Assembly (NCBI RefSeq): GCF_026342735.1
Contig: NZ_JAPEMM010000001.1
Location: 5,084,001-5,148,000 of the forward strand
Length of the DNA: 64,000 nt
DNA from: Streptomyces sp. NBC_00193
GTDB lineage: Bacteria; Actinomycetota; Actinomycetes; Streptomycetales; Streptomycetaceae
Direction: 5' to 3'
Numbering within the stretch: the stretch's first letter is position 1; each line of letters begins with the position of its first letter. Under the pieces are notes generated by a model that was not told where the DNA came from, made no database searches, and was given only the letters and a program-made list of their open reading frames with translations. Position numbers and translations under genes: made by a program. Shown here in pieces: positions 47,193 through 56,008 of the stretch.

Positions 47193-47267
47193 GCGAGACT
47201 TGACCTAGTAGTGGAACCGCGCTGCGCGGGCCCCACCGATCACCACGAACGACGAGGAACGGACTTC

Positions 47268-48728
47268 ATGAACGACCAGCAAGACCACGGAGCACTTGGC
47301 GATGCCGAGTACGCGGAGTTCATGGAGCTCGCCGCGGAAGAGGGCTTCGACATCGAGGACGTCGAAGGCGCTCTGCAGGAGGCCGGTCACGGCCCGCTGC
47401 CCGTCCTCGCCGTCGTCGGCCGCCCGAACGTCGGCAAGTCGACCCTGGTGAACCGCATCATCGGCCGCCGCGAGGCGGTCGTCGAGGACAAGCCCGGCGT
47501 CACCCGCGACCGCGTCACCTACGAGGCCGAGTGGGCCGGCCGCCGCTTCAAGGTCGTCGACACCGGCGGCTGGGAGCAGGACGTCCTCGGCATCGACGCC
47601 TCCGTCGCCGCCCAGGCCGAGTACGCCATCGAGGCCTGCGACGCGGTCGTCTTCGTCGTGGACGCCAAGGTCGGCGCCACCGACACCGACGAGGCTGTCG
47701 TCCGCCTGCTGCGCAAGGCCGGCAAGCCCGTCGTGCTGTGCGCCAACAAGGTCGACGGCCAGAGCGGCGAGTCCGACGCGGCCTCGCTGTGGTCGCTGGG
47801 CCTCGGCTACCCGCACCCGGTCTCCTCCCTGCACGGCCGCGGCACCGGCGACATGCTCGACGCCGTCCTGGAGGCCCTGCCCGAGGCCCCCGAGCAGACC
47901 TTCGGCACCGCCGTCGGCGGTCCGCGCCGGATCGCGCTCATCGGCCGCCCGAACGTCGGCAAGTCCTCCCTCCTGAACAAGGTCGCCAAGGAGGACCGCG
48001 TCGTCGTCAACGAGATGGCCGGCACCACCCGCGACCCGGTCGACGAGCTGATCCAGCTCGGCGGAGTCGTCTGGAAGTTCATCGACACCGCGGGCATCCG
48101 CAAGAAGGTCCACCTCCAGCAGGGCGCCGACTACTACGCCTCGCTGCGTACGGCCGCCGCCGTGGAGAAGGCGGAGGTCGCGGTCATCCTGATCGACACG
48201 ACCGAGCAGATCTCCGTCCAGGACCAGCGCATCATCACCATGGCCGTCGAGGCGGGCCGCGCGATCGTGATCGCGTACAACAAGTGGGACAACCTCGACG
48301 AGGAGCGCCGCTACTACCTCGAGCGCGAGATCGAGACCGAGATGCAGCAGGTCGCCTGGGCGCCCCGGGTGAACGTCTCGGCGCTCACCGGCCGCCACAT
48401 GGAGAAGCTGGTCCCGGCCATCGAGACCGCGCTCGCCGGCTGGGAGACGCGCATCCCGACCGGCCGTCTGAACGCCTTCCTCGGCGAGGTCGTCGCCGCC
48501 CACCCGCACCCGATCCGTGGCGGCAAGCAGCCCCGCATCCTGTTCGGTACGCAGGCGGGCAGCAAGCCGCCGCGGTTCGTCCTCTTCGCCTCGGGCTTCC
48601 TGGAGCACGGCTACCGCCGCTTCATCGAGCGCCGCCTGCGCGAGGAGTTCGGCTTCGAGGGGACCCCGATCCACATCTCGGTCCGCGTCCGCGAGAAGCG
48701 CGGTGCGCAGCACAAGCGCAAGATGTAG
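47268..48728 (+). CDS. der: GTPase Der (EngA)
   Basis: A 486-residue double GTPase needed for 50S assembly. Two G domains each have GRPNVGKS (near residues 50 and 226), with DTGGW and DTAGI switch motifs and NKVDG / NKWDN. The C-terminal KH-like domain includes GKQPRILFGTQAGSKPPRFVLFASG. A 40-residue acidic N-terminal lead is typical of actinobacteria. ATG 47268 follows GACGAGGAACGG. Confidence 0.97.
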   Translation: MNDQQDHGALGDAEYAEFMELAAEEGFDIEDVEGALQEAGHGPLPVLAVVGRPNVGKSTLVNRIIGRREAVVEDKPGVTRDRVTYEAEWAGRRFKVVDTGGWEQDVLGIDASVAAQAEYAIEACDAVVFVVDAKVGATDTDEAVVRLLRKAGKPVVLCANKVDGQSGESDAASLWSLGLGYPHPVSSLHGRGTGDMLDAVLEALPEAPEQTFGTAVGGPRRIALIGRPNVGKSSLLNKVAKEDRVVVNEMAGTTRDPVDELIQLGGVVWKFIDTAGIRKKVHLQQGADYYASLRTAAAVEKAEVAVILIDTTEQISVQDQRIITMAVEAGRAIVIAYNKWDNLDEERRYYLEREIETEMQQVAWAPRVNVSALTGRHMEKLVPAIETALAGWETRIPTGRLNAFLGEVVAAHPHPIRGGKQPRILFGTQAGSKPPRFVLFASGFLEHGYRRFIERRLREEFGFEGTPIHISVRVREKRGAQHKRKM

Positions 48729-48753
48729 TGCCACGCGAGTGGGACCGCCGGGG

Positions 48754-49236
48754 CTAGTAGCCCCGGCGCGGAGCGGGCGGCAGGGCCGCCGGGATGTGCT
48801 GCATCCCGGTCTGGTGCTGCCGCCCGTTCGCGTATCCGGCGCCGGCGTACGAGTACTGCGGCTGCGGGGCGGGGGAGGGCTGCCAGGCGTCCGCCTGCTG
48901 CCCGGCGTGCTGTCCCGTCGGCTGCCACGAGGAACCGTTCCAGCCGCTGCCGTAGGCGCCGGCGGAGCCCGTCCCGGAGCCGCTGCCGTACGAGCCCGCG
49001 CCGCCGGTGTACGCGCCGCTGTAGGGGCCCCCGTACGAGAACGCCGTGAAGCCGAGGTCCTCCTCGCCCGTGCGGTCGCCGGGCAGGGCCCGGAAGGCGC
49101 GCAGGTACTCCGAGTACAGCGTGTCGTAGATGGGGGTGTGCGAGGCGGTCGGAGAGCTCCCCAGCTCCCGTACGGGGCGCATCGGGGGGACGCTGCTCGG
49201 ATAGGACGGGGCGCGGGAGACATCGTAGGAATGCAC
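48754..49236 (-). CDS. Gly/Tyr/Ser/Gln-rich disordered protein
   Basis: A 160-residue protein. Residues about 19-70 look conserved (RPVRELGSSPTASHTPIYDTLYSEYLRAFRALPGDRTGEEDLGFTAF). The rest is prion-like: GGPYSGAYTGGAGSYGSGSGTGS and repeated QP, QQ, Y and G. There is no signal peptide. I do not recognise a function. GTG 49236 lacks a good ribosome site and ATG at 49182 may be the real start. It converges on der. Confidence 0.65.
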   Translation of the reverse strand: MHSYDVSRAPSYPSSVPPMRPVRELGSSPTASHTPIYDTLYSEYLRAFRALPGDRTGEEDLGFTAFSYGGPYSGAYTGGAGSYGSGSGTGSAGAYGSGWNGSSWQPTGQHAGQQADAWQPSPAPQPQYSYAGAGYANGRQHQTGMQHIPAALPPAPRRGY

Positions 49237-49297
49237 GTATCAGCCAACGAAACCGGCGGCCCGCGGATGCGGGGTCGCGGGGCGGAAAACGCAGATC

Positions 49298-49333
49298 GCC
49301 GGGGGTGCGCGGGACGGACCGCGCACCCCCGGC
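49298..49333 (-). terminator. Hairpin after the SseB-like gene
   Basis: GCCGGGGGTGCGCGG pairs with CCGCGCACCCCCGGC around GACGGA. It lies 100 nt downstream of the minus-strand gene ending at 49434. Confidence 0.75.
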
Positions 49334-49433
49334 GCACGCCGCCCGGCCCCCGTGACGGGGATCGGACGGCAGTTTCGGGGACGTAAGGCAGAGCGGGGAA
49401 CGGGGGCCCGGGGAGGCCCCGGGAGCCGGGGCC

Positions 49434-50231
49434 TCAGGCGCCCGGGGTACCCGCCAGCGGCATCGAGGCGGCGACCAGCTTGCCGTTGCGGGCGGCCTTG
49501 TCCAGGGCATCGCGCAGCAGGTCCTCGCGGGGCTGCTGGCCGATGGTGCCGACGGGGGCCGCGTACACCAGGACGCGCTGCGTCTTGTTGACGGCGGCCC
49601 GCCAGCCGTCGGTCACCGACAGCGGCCGGTGCGCCTGCCACCAGGCGATCTGACCGGGCTGGAGCACCGAGTGCAGCTGGCCGGCGGCGAGCAGGATCGA
49701 CCAGCCGCTCAGGGCCTGCGGGACCTCTTCGGTCTCGGTCATGGGGATGAAGCCCTGCTCGATGAGGAGCGGGAGGAAGTCGTCGCCGGGACCGGTGGTG
49801 CCGGGGCGCGCGATGGGCGCGGTCGGCTCCACCACGAGGGCGGGGTGCAGCTCGCCGTTGATCAGGATCAGGCCGCTGGTGATGCCGAGGACGGCCTGGC
49901 CGCCGGGCACCGACTGCGGCACGTCGCCGGCGGGGGAGGCCGCCGGGGCGGGGCTGTCGCCCGTGATGGAGCGGACGGCGCCCTGGAGGTCCGCCTCGGG
50001 GACGGAGACGACCTGCGAGGGGATGCAGCCGGCGTGGGCGAAGGCCAGGACGGCCGTCTCGTCGCCGACGAACAGCACGGTGCTGGTCTGCTCGCGCTCG
50101 GAGTCGCCGGGGGTGCGGCAGGACGTGCAGTCGTAACTGCCCGGGGATCCGTCACCTGCGAGCAGCCGCTCGGCCTCCTCGTCGCCGATCTCGGCACGTA
50201 CCTCATCACTGACTTCGAGCATGCGCGGCAC
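49434..50231 (-). CDS. SseB-like conserved protein
   Basis: A 265-residue cytosolic protein. The N-terminal part has a CTSCRTPGD motif, possibly a metal site, and VLFVGDETAVLAFAHAGC. The centre and end (VLGITSGLILINGELHPALVVEPTAPIARPG, FIPMTETEEVPQALSGWSILLAAGQLH) resemble SseB-type domains, but I am only moderately sure. The GTG start has GAGGAG seven bases before it. It is divergent from the Rpf gene. Confidence 0.7.
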   Translation of the reverse strand: MPRMLEVSDEVRAEIGDEEAERLLAGDGSPGSYDCTSCRTPGDSEREQTSTVLFVGDETAVLAFAHAGCIPSQVVSVPEADLQGAVRSITGDSPAPAASPAGDVPQSVPGGQAVLGITSGLILINGELHPALVVEPTAPIARPGTTGPGDDFLPLLIEQGFIPMTETEEVPQALSGWSILLAAGQLHSVLQPGQIAWWQAHRPLSVTDGWRAAVNKTQRVLVYAAPVGTIGQQPREDLLRDALDKAARNGKLVAASMPLAGTPGA

Positions 50232-50517
50232 GGGGTGGCTCCTCGGACTAGGCGTGCGGGGCCGGGGGGTTCCGGCTCGCCGGGCTCAACGGGGGAGTGG
50301 CGGCCGGGGTCACGCCGTTTGAGGGAACGGAATCGAACCGGACCCCCGAAGGAGTGAACGGTCCGACCGGGCCGTTGTTTTCGTGCCAACTGTTTTTTGG
50401 TTGTGCGCAGTTGATGGCCGGTGCTGGCCGTTTTGCCGGTGGGCCGAGCGGGTGGGGGCGCGCGGGGCGCGGTGTGGCGCGCGCGGGGGGCGGTACGGGG
50501 CTGCGTAGCGTGACGCG

Positions 50518-51291
50518 ATGCGCAACTTCGGGGTTCCGGGTGGGGTGGGCGCGGCGGCGCTGGTGCTGGTCGCAGTGGTGTCGGCGTCGCCCGCGGCGGC
50601 GGCGGTCGCGGCGCCGCCTCCGCCGCGGCCGGGGGCGCCCGGGCGGGCGGTGGACTGCGGGCCCGGCGGGCAGTGGCCCTGGGACTGCGTGGCCGACTGC
50701 GAGAGCGGCGGCCGCTGGGCGGTGAACACGGGCAACGGCTTCTACGGCGGACTGCAGTTCTGGCAGCCGACGTGGGAGGAGCACGGGGGACTGGCCTTCG
50801 CCCCGAGGGCGGACCTCGCCACGCGGGCGCAGCAGATCCGGGTGGGGGAGGAGCTGCTCGGCAGCCAGGGCTGGGAGGCGTGGCCCGTGTGCGCGAAGCG
50901 GTACGGGCTGGCGGGGCGGATGCACGTGGTGCGGAGCGGGGACACGCTGGTGGCGATCGCGCGGAAGCGCGGGGTGCCGGGTGGGTGGCAGGCGCTCTAC
51001 GCGGCGAACCGGGGGGTGATCGGGGCTCGGCCGGGGGTGCTGCGGATCGGCATGCTGTTGGCGCTGCCGGCTGTGCGGTCGGATCCGCCGGCGCCGGCGC
51101 CGACTGCTCCGCAGGCATCTCCGGCGGCGCCGCCCGGGGGCGTTGCGGCTCCCGCCGCGCCGGGGGCGCTGCCGCCCGGGGGCGCTGTGGCCCCGGCTGC
51201 GCCGGGCGTGCTGCCTCCGGGGGCGTCGGGGGCGCCGTCCCCGGTGCAGCCGTCCGTTGGTCCCGGCTCGGTGCGGGGATCGCGGGTGTAG
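50518..51291 (+). CDS. Secreted resuscitation-promoting-factor-like muralytic enzyme with LysM
   Basis: A 257-residue exported protein. The Sec signal ends near residue 30 (AAAALVLVAVVSASPAAAA). The Rpf transglycosylase domain is WPWDCVADCESGGRWAVNTGNGFYGGLQFWQPTWEEHGG with catalytic Glu near 62. A LysM domain (MHVVRSGDTLVAIARKRGV) begins near 135. The last 70 residues are Pro/Ala/Gly-rich. It cleaves peptidoglycan and promotes germination in streptomycetes. The 286-nt upstream region lacks a recognisable c-di-AMP riboswitch, and the ATG has a poor ribosome site. Confidence 0.92.
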   Translation: MRNFGVPGGVGAAALVLVAVVSASPAAAAVAAPPPPRPGAPGRAVDCGPGGQWPWDCVADCESGGRWAVNTGNGFYGGLQFWQPTWEEHGGLAFAPRADLATRAQQIRVGEELLGSQGWEAWPVCAKRYGLAGRMHVVRSGDTLVAIARKRGVPGGWQALYAANRGVIGARPGVLRIGMLLALPAVRSDPPAPAPTAPQASPAAPPGGVAAPAAPGALPPGGAVAPAAPGVLPPGASGAPSPVQPSVGPGSVRGSRV

Positions 51292-51315
51292 GTGGTGGGT
51301 GGGTGCGGGTGGTTC

Positions 51316-51428
51316 GGCCCTGCGGGGCGGAGTCCCCTACCCGCCCTTCGCCCGTTCCCCGGGGGTGCGCCCCGGACCCCCTGGGGCTCCGCCCCGGACC
51401 CCGCGCCTCAAACGCCGGCGGGGCTGGA
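51316..51428 (+). repeat. Dispersed intergenic repeat, copy C
   Basis: CCCTGCGGGGCGGAGTCCCC leads, followed by TACCCGCCCTTCGCCCGTTC, GCCCCGGACCCC and the closing GCCTCAAACGCCGGCGGGGC. Nearly the same order of parts as copy B. Confidence 0.92.
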
Positions 51429-51457
51429 CATATCCAGCCCCGCCGGCGTTTGAGGCG
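51404..51457. terminator. Perfect 25-bp hairpin formed by two inverted repeat ends
   Basis: CGCCTCAAACGCCGGCGGGG-CTGGA pairs exactly with its complement around the 4-nt loop CATA. It lies between the convergent Rpf and MFS genes and can terminate both. A further inverted partial copy (CAGCCCGTCCGGCGTTTGAG) follows at 51466-51525. Confidence 0.93.
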
Positions 51458-51463
51458 ATCTTT

Positions 51464-51525
51464 TCAGCCCGTCCGGCGTTTGAGGACCGGGTCCGGGCAG
51501 AGCCCGGGGGACTCCGCCCGCATCG
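51464..51525 (-). repeat. Dispersed intergenic repeat, copy D, inverted and internally deleted
   Basis: CAGCCCGTCCGGCGTTTGAG is followed by GGTCCGGGCAGAGCCCGGGG and GACTCCGCCCG, the mirror of copy B without its middle part. Confidence 0.85.
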
Positions 51526-51543
51526 GCCCGCCGTGCGGAGGGG

Positions 51544-53226
51544 TCAGGCCGGGTGGCCGATCGCCGGGTCGTGGTCGGGGGAGGGCTGGGCCGGGATGCG
51601 GGCGCCCGTGGGTGCCGGGCCCGGCTGTGCCGGGAGGCGGACGGGGGCCGCCTCGGCGTCCGCGCATTCCATCGTGCGGGGGAGCTTCAGGGCCATCGCC
51701 GCGCCCGCCAGCAGCAGGGCCGCGCTGACGACCAGCGTCACGTGCAGACCGTGGACGAAGGAGTGGCGGGCGGCCGAGAAGAGGGACTCGCCCGCCGGGC
51801 CGCCGAGCCGCGCCGCGATCTGGTAGGCCTCGCCCAGCGAGTGCGAGGCTCCGGCCGAGTCGGCCTGCGACACCCCGGGGACCGATGCCAGGCCGGGTGC
51901 GTAGGCCGCGTTCATCACGCTGCCGAGCAGGGCGATGCCCATGCCCGCACCGAGCTGGTAGGAGGTCTCCCCGATGGAGGCGGCGCCACCGGCCGTCGCG
52001 GCCGGAGCCTCGCTCAGCATGGACTCGTAGGCCGCGAACAGGGTGGTCTGCAGGCCGAAGCCGAGGAGGATGAAGCCCACGGTGAGGAGGACCGGGCGGT
52101 CGTGCTGTCCCATGAGGGTCAGGAGGAGCACCGCGAACGCCGTCAGGACGAAGCCCAGCGAGACCATCCTGCGCGGCCCGGTCCGGGCCAGCGTGTACGA
52201 GCCGGTCGCGCCCGCCGCCATCGCGGCGAAGGTGAGCGGCAGCAGGCGCAGCCCGGTCTCCAGCGGGCTCAGGTGCAGCACGAGCTGGAGGTACTGGACG
52301 GCGATCAGCTCCAGGCCGACCAGCGCCAGCATGGCCAGCACGATGCAGCCCACGGAGGTGGTGAAGGCCGGCCGGGAGAACATCCGCATGTCGATCAGCG
52401 GGTGCGCGCGGCGCTTCTGGCGCCGGACGAAGAGCACCAGCAGCGCCGCCCCGATCAGGAGGGGGACCAGTGCCTGCGGGTCGACGAGCTGGCGCTCCGC
52501 ACCGAGCCGCTTGACCCCGAGGACCGCGCCGAGCACACCGCCCGCGGCCATGAGCGCGCCGAGCACGTCCCAGGGGCCGTCGGAGGAGCCCTTGGACTCG
52601 GGCAGCAGCCACCGGCCCAGCGGCAGGATCATGATCATGAGCGGGATGTTGATGAGGAAGACCGAGCCCCACCAGAAGTGCTGGACCAGGAAGCCGCCGA
52701 GGACGGGGCCGCTGGCGGCGCCGACGGCGGCCACGGCCGTCCAGATGCCGATGGCCAGGGCCCGCTCGCGCCGGTCGGGGAAGACCTGGCGCAGGATCGA
52801 CAGGGTGGCCGGCATGATCATCGCGCCGCCGACGCCCAGCAGGGCGCGGGCGGCGATCAGGACCTGGGCGTTGTCGGCGAGGGCGGCCAGGGCCGAGGCC
52901 GCGCCGAAGAGCCCGTAGCCGAGGAGCAGGATGCGGCGGCGGCCGACGCGGTCACCGAGGGTGCCGAAGAGGATGAGGAGGGCCGCGCAGACCAGCGGGT
53001 AGGCGTCGACGATCCAGAGGAGTTCCATCGGGCCGGGACGCAGGTCTTCGGTGACGGAGGGAACGGCGACGTGCAGGATCGTCGCGTCGAGCGCGACGAG
53101 CACCAGGCTCACGCAGAGGACCGCGAGGACGGCCCAGCGGTTGGCCCCGCCGGAGCCCGCGCCGAGTCGCCGCAGTCGCTGCCAGGGGGAAGGGTTCCTG
53201 TCGCCGGTCACGTTCGTCCCCGACAT
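51544..53226 (-). CDS. MFS drug exporter, DHA2 (14-TM) family
   Basis: A 560-residue membrane protein with about 14 hydrophobic helices. It starts NRWAVLAVLCVSLVLVALDATILHVAVPSVTEDL, with the family motif ALDATILHVAVP. LILFGTLGDRVGRRRILLLG is motif A. ARALLGVGGAMIMPATLSIL is motif C-like. The C-terminal tail of 50 residues is hydrophilic. It probably exports a hydrophobic compound or biocide by proton antiport; the substrate is unknown. ATG 53226 follows GGGAGG. Confidence 0.92.
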   Translation of the reverse strand: MSGTNVTGDRNPSPWQRLRRLGAGSGGANRWAVLAVLCVSLVLVALDATILHVAVPSVTEDLRPGPMELLWIVDAYPLVCAALLILFGTLGDRVGRRRILLLGYGLFGAASALAALADNAQVLIAARALLGVGGAMIMPATLSILRQVFPDRRERALAIGIWTAVAAVGAASGPVLGGFLVQHFWWGSVFLINIPLMIMILPLGRWLLPESKGSSDGPWDVLGALMAAGGVLGAVLGVKRLGAERQLVDPQALVPLLIGAALLVLFVRRQKRRAHPLIDMRMFSRPAFTTSVGCIVLAMLALVGLELIAVQYLQLVLHLSPLETGLRLLPLTFAAMAAGATGSYTLARTGPRRMVSLGFVLTAFAVLLLTLMGQHDRPVLLTVGFILLGFGLQTTLFAAYESMLSEAPAATAGGAASIGETSYQLGAGMGIALLGSVMNAAYAPGLASVPGVSQADSAGASHSLGEAYQIAARLGGPAGESLFSAARHSFVHGLHVTLVVSAALLLAGAAMALKLPRTMECADAEAAPVRLPAQPGPAPTGARIPAQPSPDHDPAIGHPA

Positions 53227-53469
53227 GCATGTACCTCCCAGGTGATCCCTCGCACTCGGCGGACCAGCGTCTTTCGGGGCCACGGATGGGGAGGGTGGCG
53301 TCCTACGGGGTCCGGCGTCGACACGCGAGTGAAGAGTCAGCGTACGCGAGTTCGGCTGTCCGACACGTGGTCAAGCTCTCATCCCGCCGCCGGCTGCGCT
53401 GTGGTGTGCGCCACTCGTTCCACCTCGGCCCTTCCTGCCCGGGCGCGACTGCCCCGGACCTCGATAATC

Positions 53470-54585
53470 ATGCCCGTGAAGGATCTTGGATTTCGCCGGG
53501 CCGCGCCCGCTCTGACCGTGTTCGTGGCGGTGCGGCTGCTCGGGCTGACCGTGCTCGCGGTGTGGGGGGCGGCGGCCGGCAGCAGCGCGCACACGCTGCT
53601 CTCGGCCCGCTGGGACTCCCTCTGGTACGCCCGCATCGCCGCCGAGGGGTACGGGTACGAGGTGGCGCTCCCGAACGGCGACGTCCACTCCAACCTGGCC
53701 TTCTTCCCGCTGCTGCCCTGGCTGGAGCGGCTGGTCTCGGCCGTCACCGGGCTCGGCCACGGATCCGCCGGCCTGGTGGTGTCGGCGCTCGCCGGGCTCG
53801 CCGCGGCCTGGGGGATCTTCGCGGTCGCCGAGCTCGTCCACGGCCGCCGGGCCGGGGTGTTCGCGGTCGCGGTCTGGGCCGCGCTGCCCGTCGGGATCGT
53901 GCAGTCGATGGCGTACAGCGAATCGCTGTTCACCGCGCTGGCCGCCTGGAGCATCTACGGGGTCCTGCGCGGGCACTGGCTCACCGCCGGCCTGCTCGCG
54001 GCCGGGGCGGGACTGACCCGCCCGGTCGGCGCCGCCGTGGTCGCGGCGGTGTGGGTGGCCGCCGCCCTGGCCCTGCGGGGCGGGGAGCGCTCCTGGCGGC
54101 CGGTGGCGGGGGCGCTGCTGGCGCCGCTGGGCGCGGCGGCGTACGTGCTGTGGGTGGGCGCGTACACCGGGGGCGGCCTGACCGGGTACCTCGACGTACA
54201 GGGCGGCTGGGGCAACGGCTTCGACGGCGGCCTGGCGTTCGCCCGGTTCATCGGGGCGCGGCTGGCCTCCCCGGCCTTCGCCGCCGGGATCGGGCTGATC
54301 GCCGGGGTCGCGCTGGTGCTGTGGCTGTACGCGCTCTGCGTGCGGCGGCGCCTGCCGGTCCCGCTGCTCGTGTACGCCGGGATCGTGGTGGCGCTCGCCC
54401 TGTGCGCCTCCGGGTACTTCGGCTCCAAGCCGCGGCTGCTGCTGCCGGCCTTCCCGCTGGTGTTCCCGCCGGCGGTGGCGCTGGCCCGGTGGCGGACGGG
54501 CCGGGCGGCCGCCGTCCTGGGCGCGGTGGCCGCGGCCTCGGCCGTGTACGGGGCCTTCTGGCTCAACGGCTCGGGGCCGCCGTAG
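53470..54585 (+). CDS. Polytopic membrane mannosyltransferase-like protein
   Basis: A 371-residue protein with about ten hydrophobic helices. SARWDSLWYARIAAEGYGYE after helix 1 and SNLAFFPLLPWLERLVS resemble the PIG-V / GT-C mannosyltransferase loop (WDxxWYxxIA..Y). Later parts (GSKPRLLLPAFPLVFPPAVAL) also fit. Such actinobacterial proteins may add mannose from polyprenyl phosphate to surface molecules; the acceptor is unknown. A Shine-Dalgarno sequence is not obvious before ATG 53470. Confidence 0.75.
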   Translation: MPVKDLGFRRAAPALTVFVAVRLLGLTVLAVWGAAAGSSAHTLLSARWDSLWYARIAAEGYGYEVALPNGDVHSNLAFFPLLPWLERLVSAVTGLGHGSAGLVVSALAGLAAAWGIFAVAELVHGRRAGVFAVAVWAALPVGIVQSMAYSESLFTALAAWSIYGVLRGHWLTAGLLAAGAGLTRPVGAAVVAAVWVAAALALRGGERSWRPVAGALLAPLGAAAYVLWVGAYTGGGLTGYLDVQGGWGNGFDGGLAFARFIGARLASPAFAAGIGLIAGVALVLWLYALCVRRRLPVPLLVYAGIVVALALCASGYFGSKPRLLLPAFPLVFPPAVALARWRTGRAAAVLGAVAAASAVYGAFWLNGSGPP

Positions 54586-54622
54586 GCCGTGGCGGGAGGG
54601 TCCGGCGGCCCGAGATCACGGA

Positions 54623-54641
54623 ATGGAGCGTTCCGCTCCAT
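54623..54641 (+). terminator. Hairpin after the mannosyltransferase-like gene
   Basis: ATGGAGCG and CGCTCCAT pair around TTC, followed by CTTTGGG. It lies 37 nt after the stop. Confidence 0.6.
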
Positions 54642-54656
54642 CTTTGGGCAAAACAA

Positions 54657-54687
54657 TTGACCGGGAGCGATAAAGGCGGCCTAAGTA
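54657..54687 (+). promoter_or_regulatory. Candidate promoter of the PAP2 gene
   Basis: TTGACC and TAAGTA, 19 nt apart, in an unusually AT-rich stretch, give a transcript with a leader of about 150 nt before GTG 54845. Confidence 0.45.
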
Positions 54688-54844
54688 TGCGAGGAAAAGA
54701 TCGGAGGAAGGGACCTTCCCTGCTCCAACCAAAGGATGAATACCGGGAATTAAGTCCCGCGTGAGACCAACTCCACATCACATGGTCATCACAAAGCCCG
54801 TGATTCGACCGGGGTGCCCATCGGCGCGCGGTAACGTCGATTGA

Positions 54845-56008
54845 GTGCGTACCGACCAAATCCTGCCCAGACTGGAGCGGGTGTTCGCCCGGCTGGACCG
54901 GGAACCAGAGCGACCGGCTCATCTGCAAACACCGCGGATGAGCCGGCACCGCGTCGTGCTCCTCGGAGCGACCCTCGGCATCTACCTGGCGATCGTGATC
55001 GCGGTCCTGACCACTTCCTGGCTCGTCCGCCTCGACTGGCAGATCATGTTCTTCCGGCCGTACGAGCAGTGGCCGCAGCTGCACGCCTTCCTCGACTACC
55101 TCGTCGTCCTCGGACAGCGCGGCCCCACCGCGGTCATGGTCGCGGCCTGGCTCGGCTGGCGGTCCTGGCGGCAGCACACCCTCCGCCCGCTGATCACCCT
55201 CGGCGTGGCGCTGCTGCTGCTCAACATCACCGTGGGCGCCGTCAAGCTCGGACTGGGCCGGCTCGGCCCGCACTACGCCACCGAGATCGGCTCGGCCGAG
55301 CTCTTCGCGGGCGGCGATATATTTCCTTCGGGCCACACCGCCAACGCCGTGGTGACCTGGGGAATCCTGGCCTACCTGGCCTCCACGGTGGTCACCCGGC
55401 GGGTGCTCTCCCTGGTCTCCGCCGTGGTCTCCCTGAGCGTCGGCGCCACCACCGTCTACCTCGGCACCCACTGGGTCAGCGACGTGCTGCTCGGCTGGCT
55501 CGCCGGTCTGCTCGTGCTGCTGGCGCTGCCGTGGTTCGAGCCGGCCATCGCCATGGCCGAGGCCTACGTCTTCGACCTGCGCGCACGGCTGCGCAGCCTC
55601 GTGGAGGCCGGGCAGGTGCCCGAGGGCCTCACCGGGCTGCTGGTCCCGCTGCTCTCGGCCGGCGGCAAGTGGCAGCTGGAGCGGGCCGCCGCGGAGCCGT
55701 CCGAGCGTCAGCCGGCGCAGCCCGCACAGCCCGTGGTCGTGCTGCGGCAGCCGGGGACCGCCGAGGCCGCACAGGTTCCGGTTCCGGCATCGGCGCCGGC
55801 TCCCGCCCCTGCTTCCGCTTCCGCTTCCGCATCCGTGCAGACCGCGGGGCACCAGCCGGCCGCCCGGCCCGCCGCCCACCTCTCCGGCCGCCCGCACCTG
55901 ATCCGTTCCGAGCGGACCCCGGGCGCCCCGGCCGGCAGCCGCCGCCCGGCCCATGCGGAGCGCGCCCCGGCGCGCGGCGCGGCGCCCCGCCCGGCCACCG
56001 GCGGCTGA
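54845..56008 (+). CDS. PAP2-family membrane phosphatase
   Basis: A 387-residue protein with about six membrane helices in residues 35-235. The phosphatase signature is KLGLGRLGP near 135, FPSGHTANAVV near 160 and SVGATTVYLGTHWVSDVLLGW near 195-215. It removes phosphate from lipids such as undecaprenyl pyrophosphate or phosphatidate on the outer face. The last 150 residues are Ala/Pro-rich and disordered (PASAPAPAPASASASASV), without homology seen. Confidence 0.9.
   Translation: MRTDQILPRLERVFARLDREPERPAHLQTPRMSRHRVVLLGATLGIYLAIVIAVLTTSWLVRLDWQIMFFRPYEQWPQLHAFLDYLVVLGQRGPTAVMVAAWLGWRSWRQHTLRPLITLGVALLLLNITVGAVKLGLGRLGPHYATEIGSAELFAGGDIFPSGHTANAVVTWGILAYLASTVVTRRVLSLVSAVVSLSVGATTVYLGTHWVSDVLLGWLAGLLVLLALPWFEPAIAMAEAYVFDLRARLRSLVEAGQVPEGLTGLLVPLLSAGGKWQLERAAAEPSERQPAQPAQPVVVLRQPGTAEAAQVPVPASAPAPAPASASASASVQTAGHQPAARPAAHLSGRPHLIRSERTPGAPAGSRRPAHAERAPARGAAPRPATGG

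Noticed and set aside
50232..50517. c-di-AMP (ydaO-type) riboswitch upstream of the Rpf gene
   Set aside because: Such riboswitches precede many rpf genes, but I could not find the conserved core; only a short AACGG hairpin near 50360 is present.
51553..53469. Giant 1010-codon frame joined to the mannosyltransferase-like gene
   Set aside because: The first two thirds are antisense to the MFS gene; the hydrophobic protein begins only at 53470.
54687..54764. 25-codon ORF before the PAP2 gene
   Set aside because: Its ATG coincides with the likely -10 element and it lacks a ribosome site and homologues known to me.
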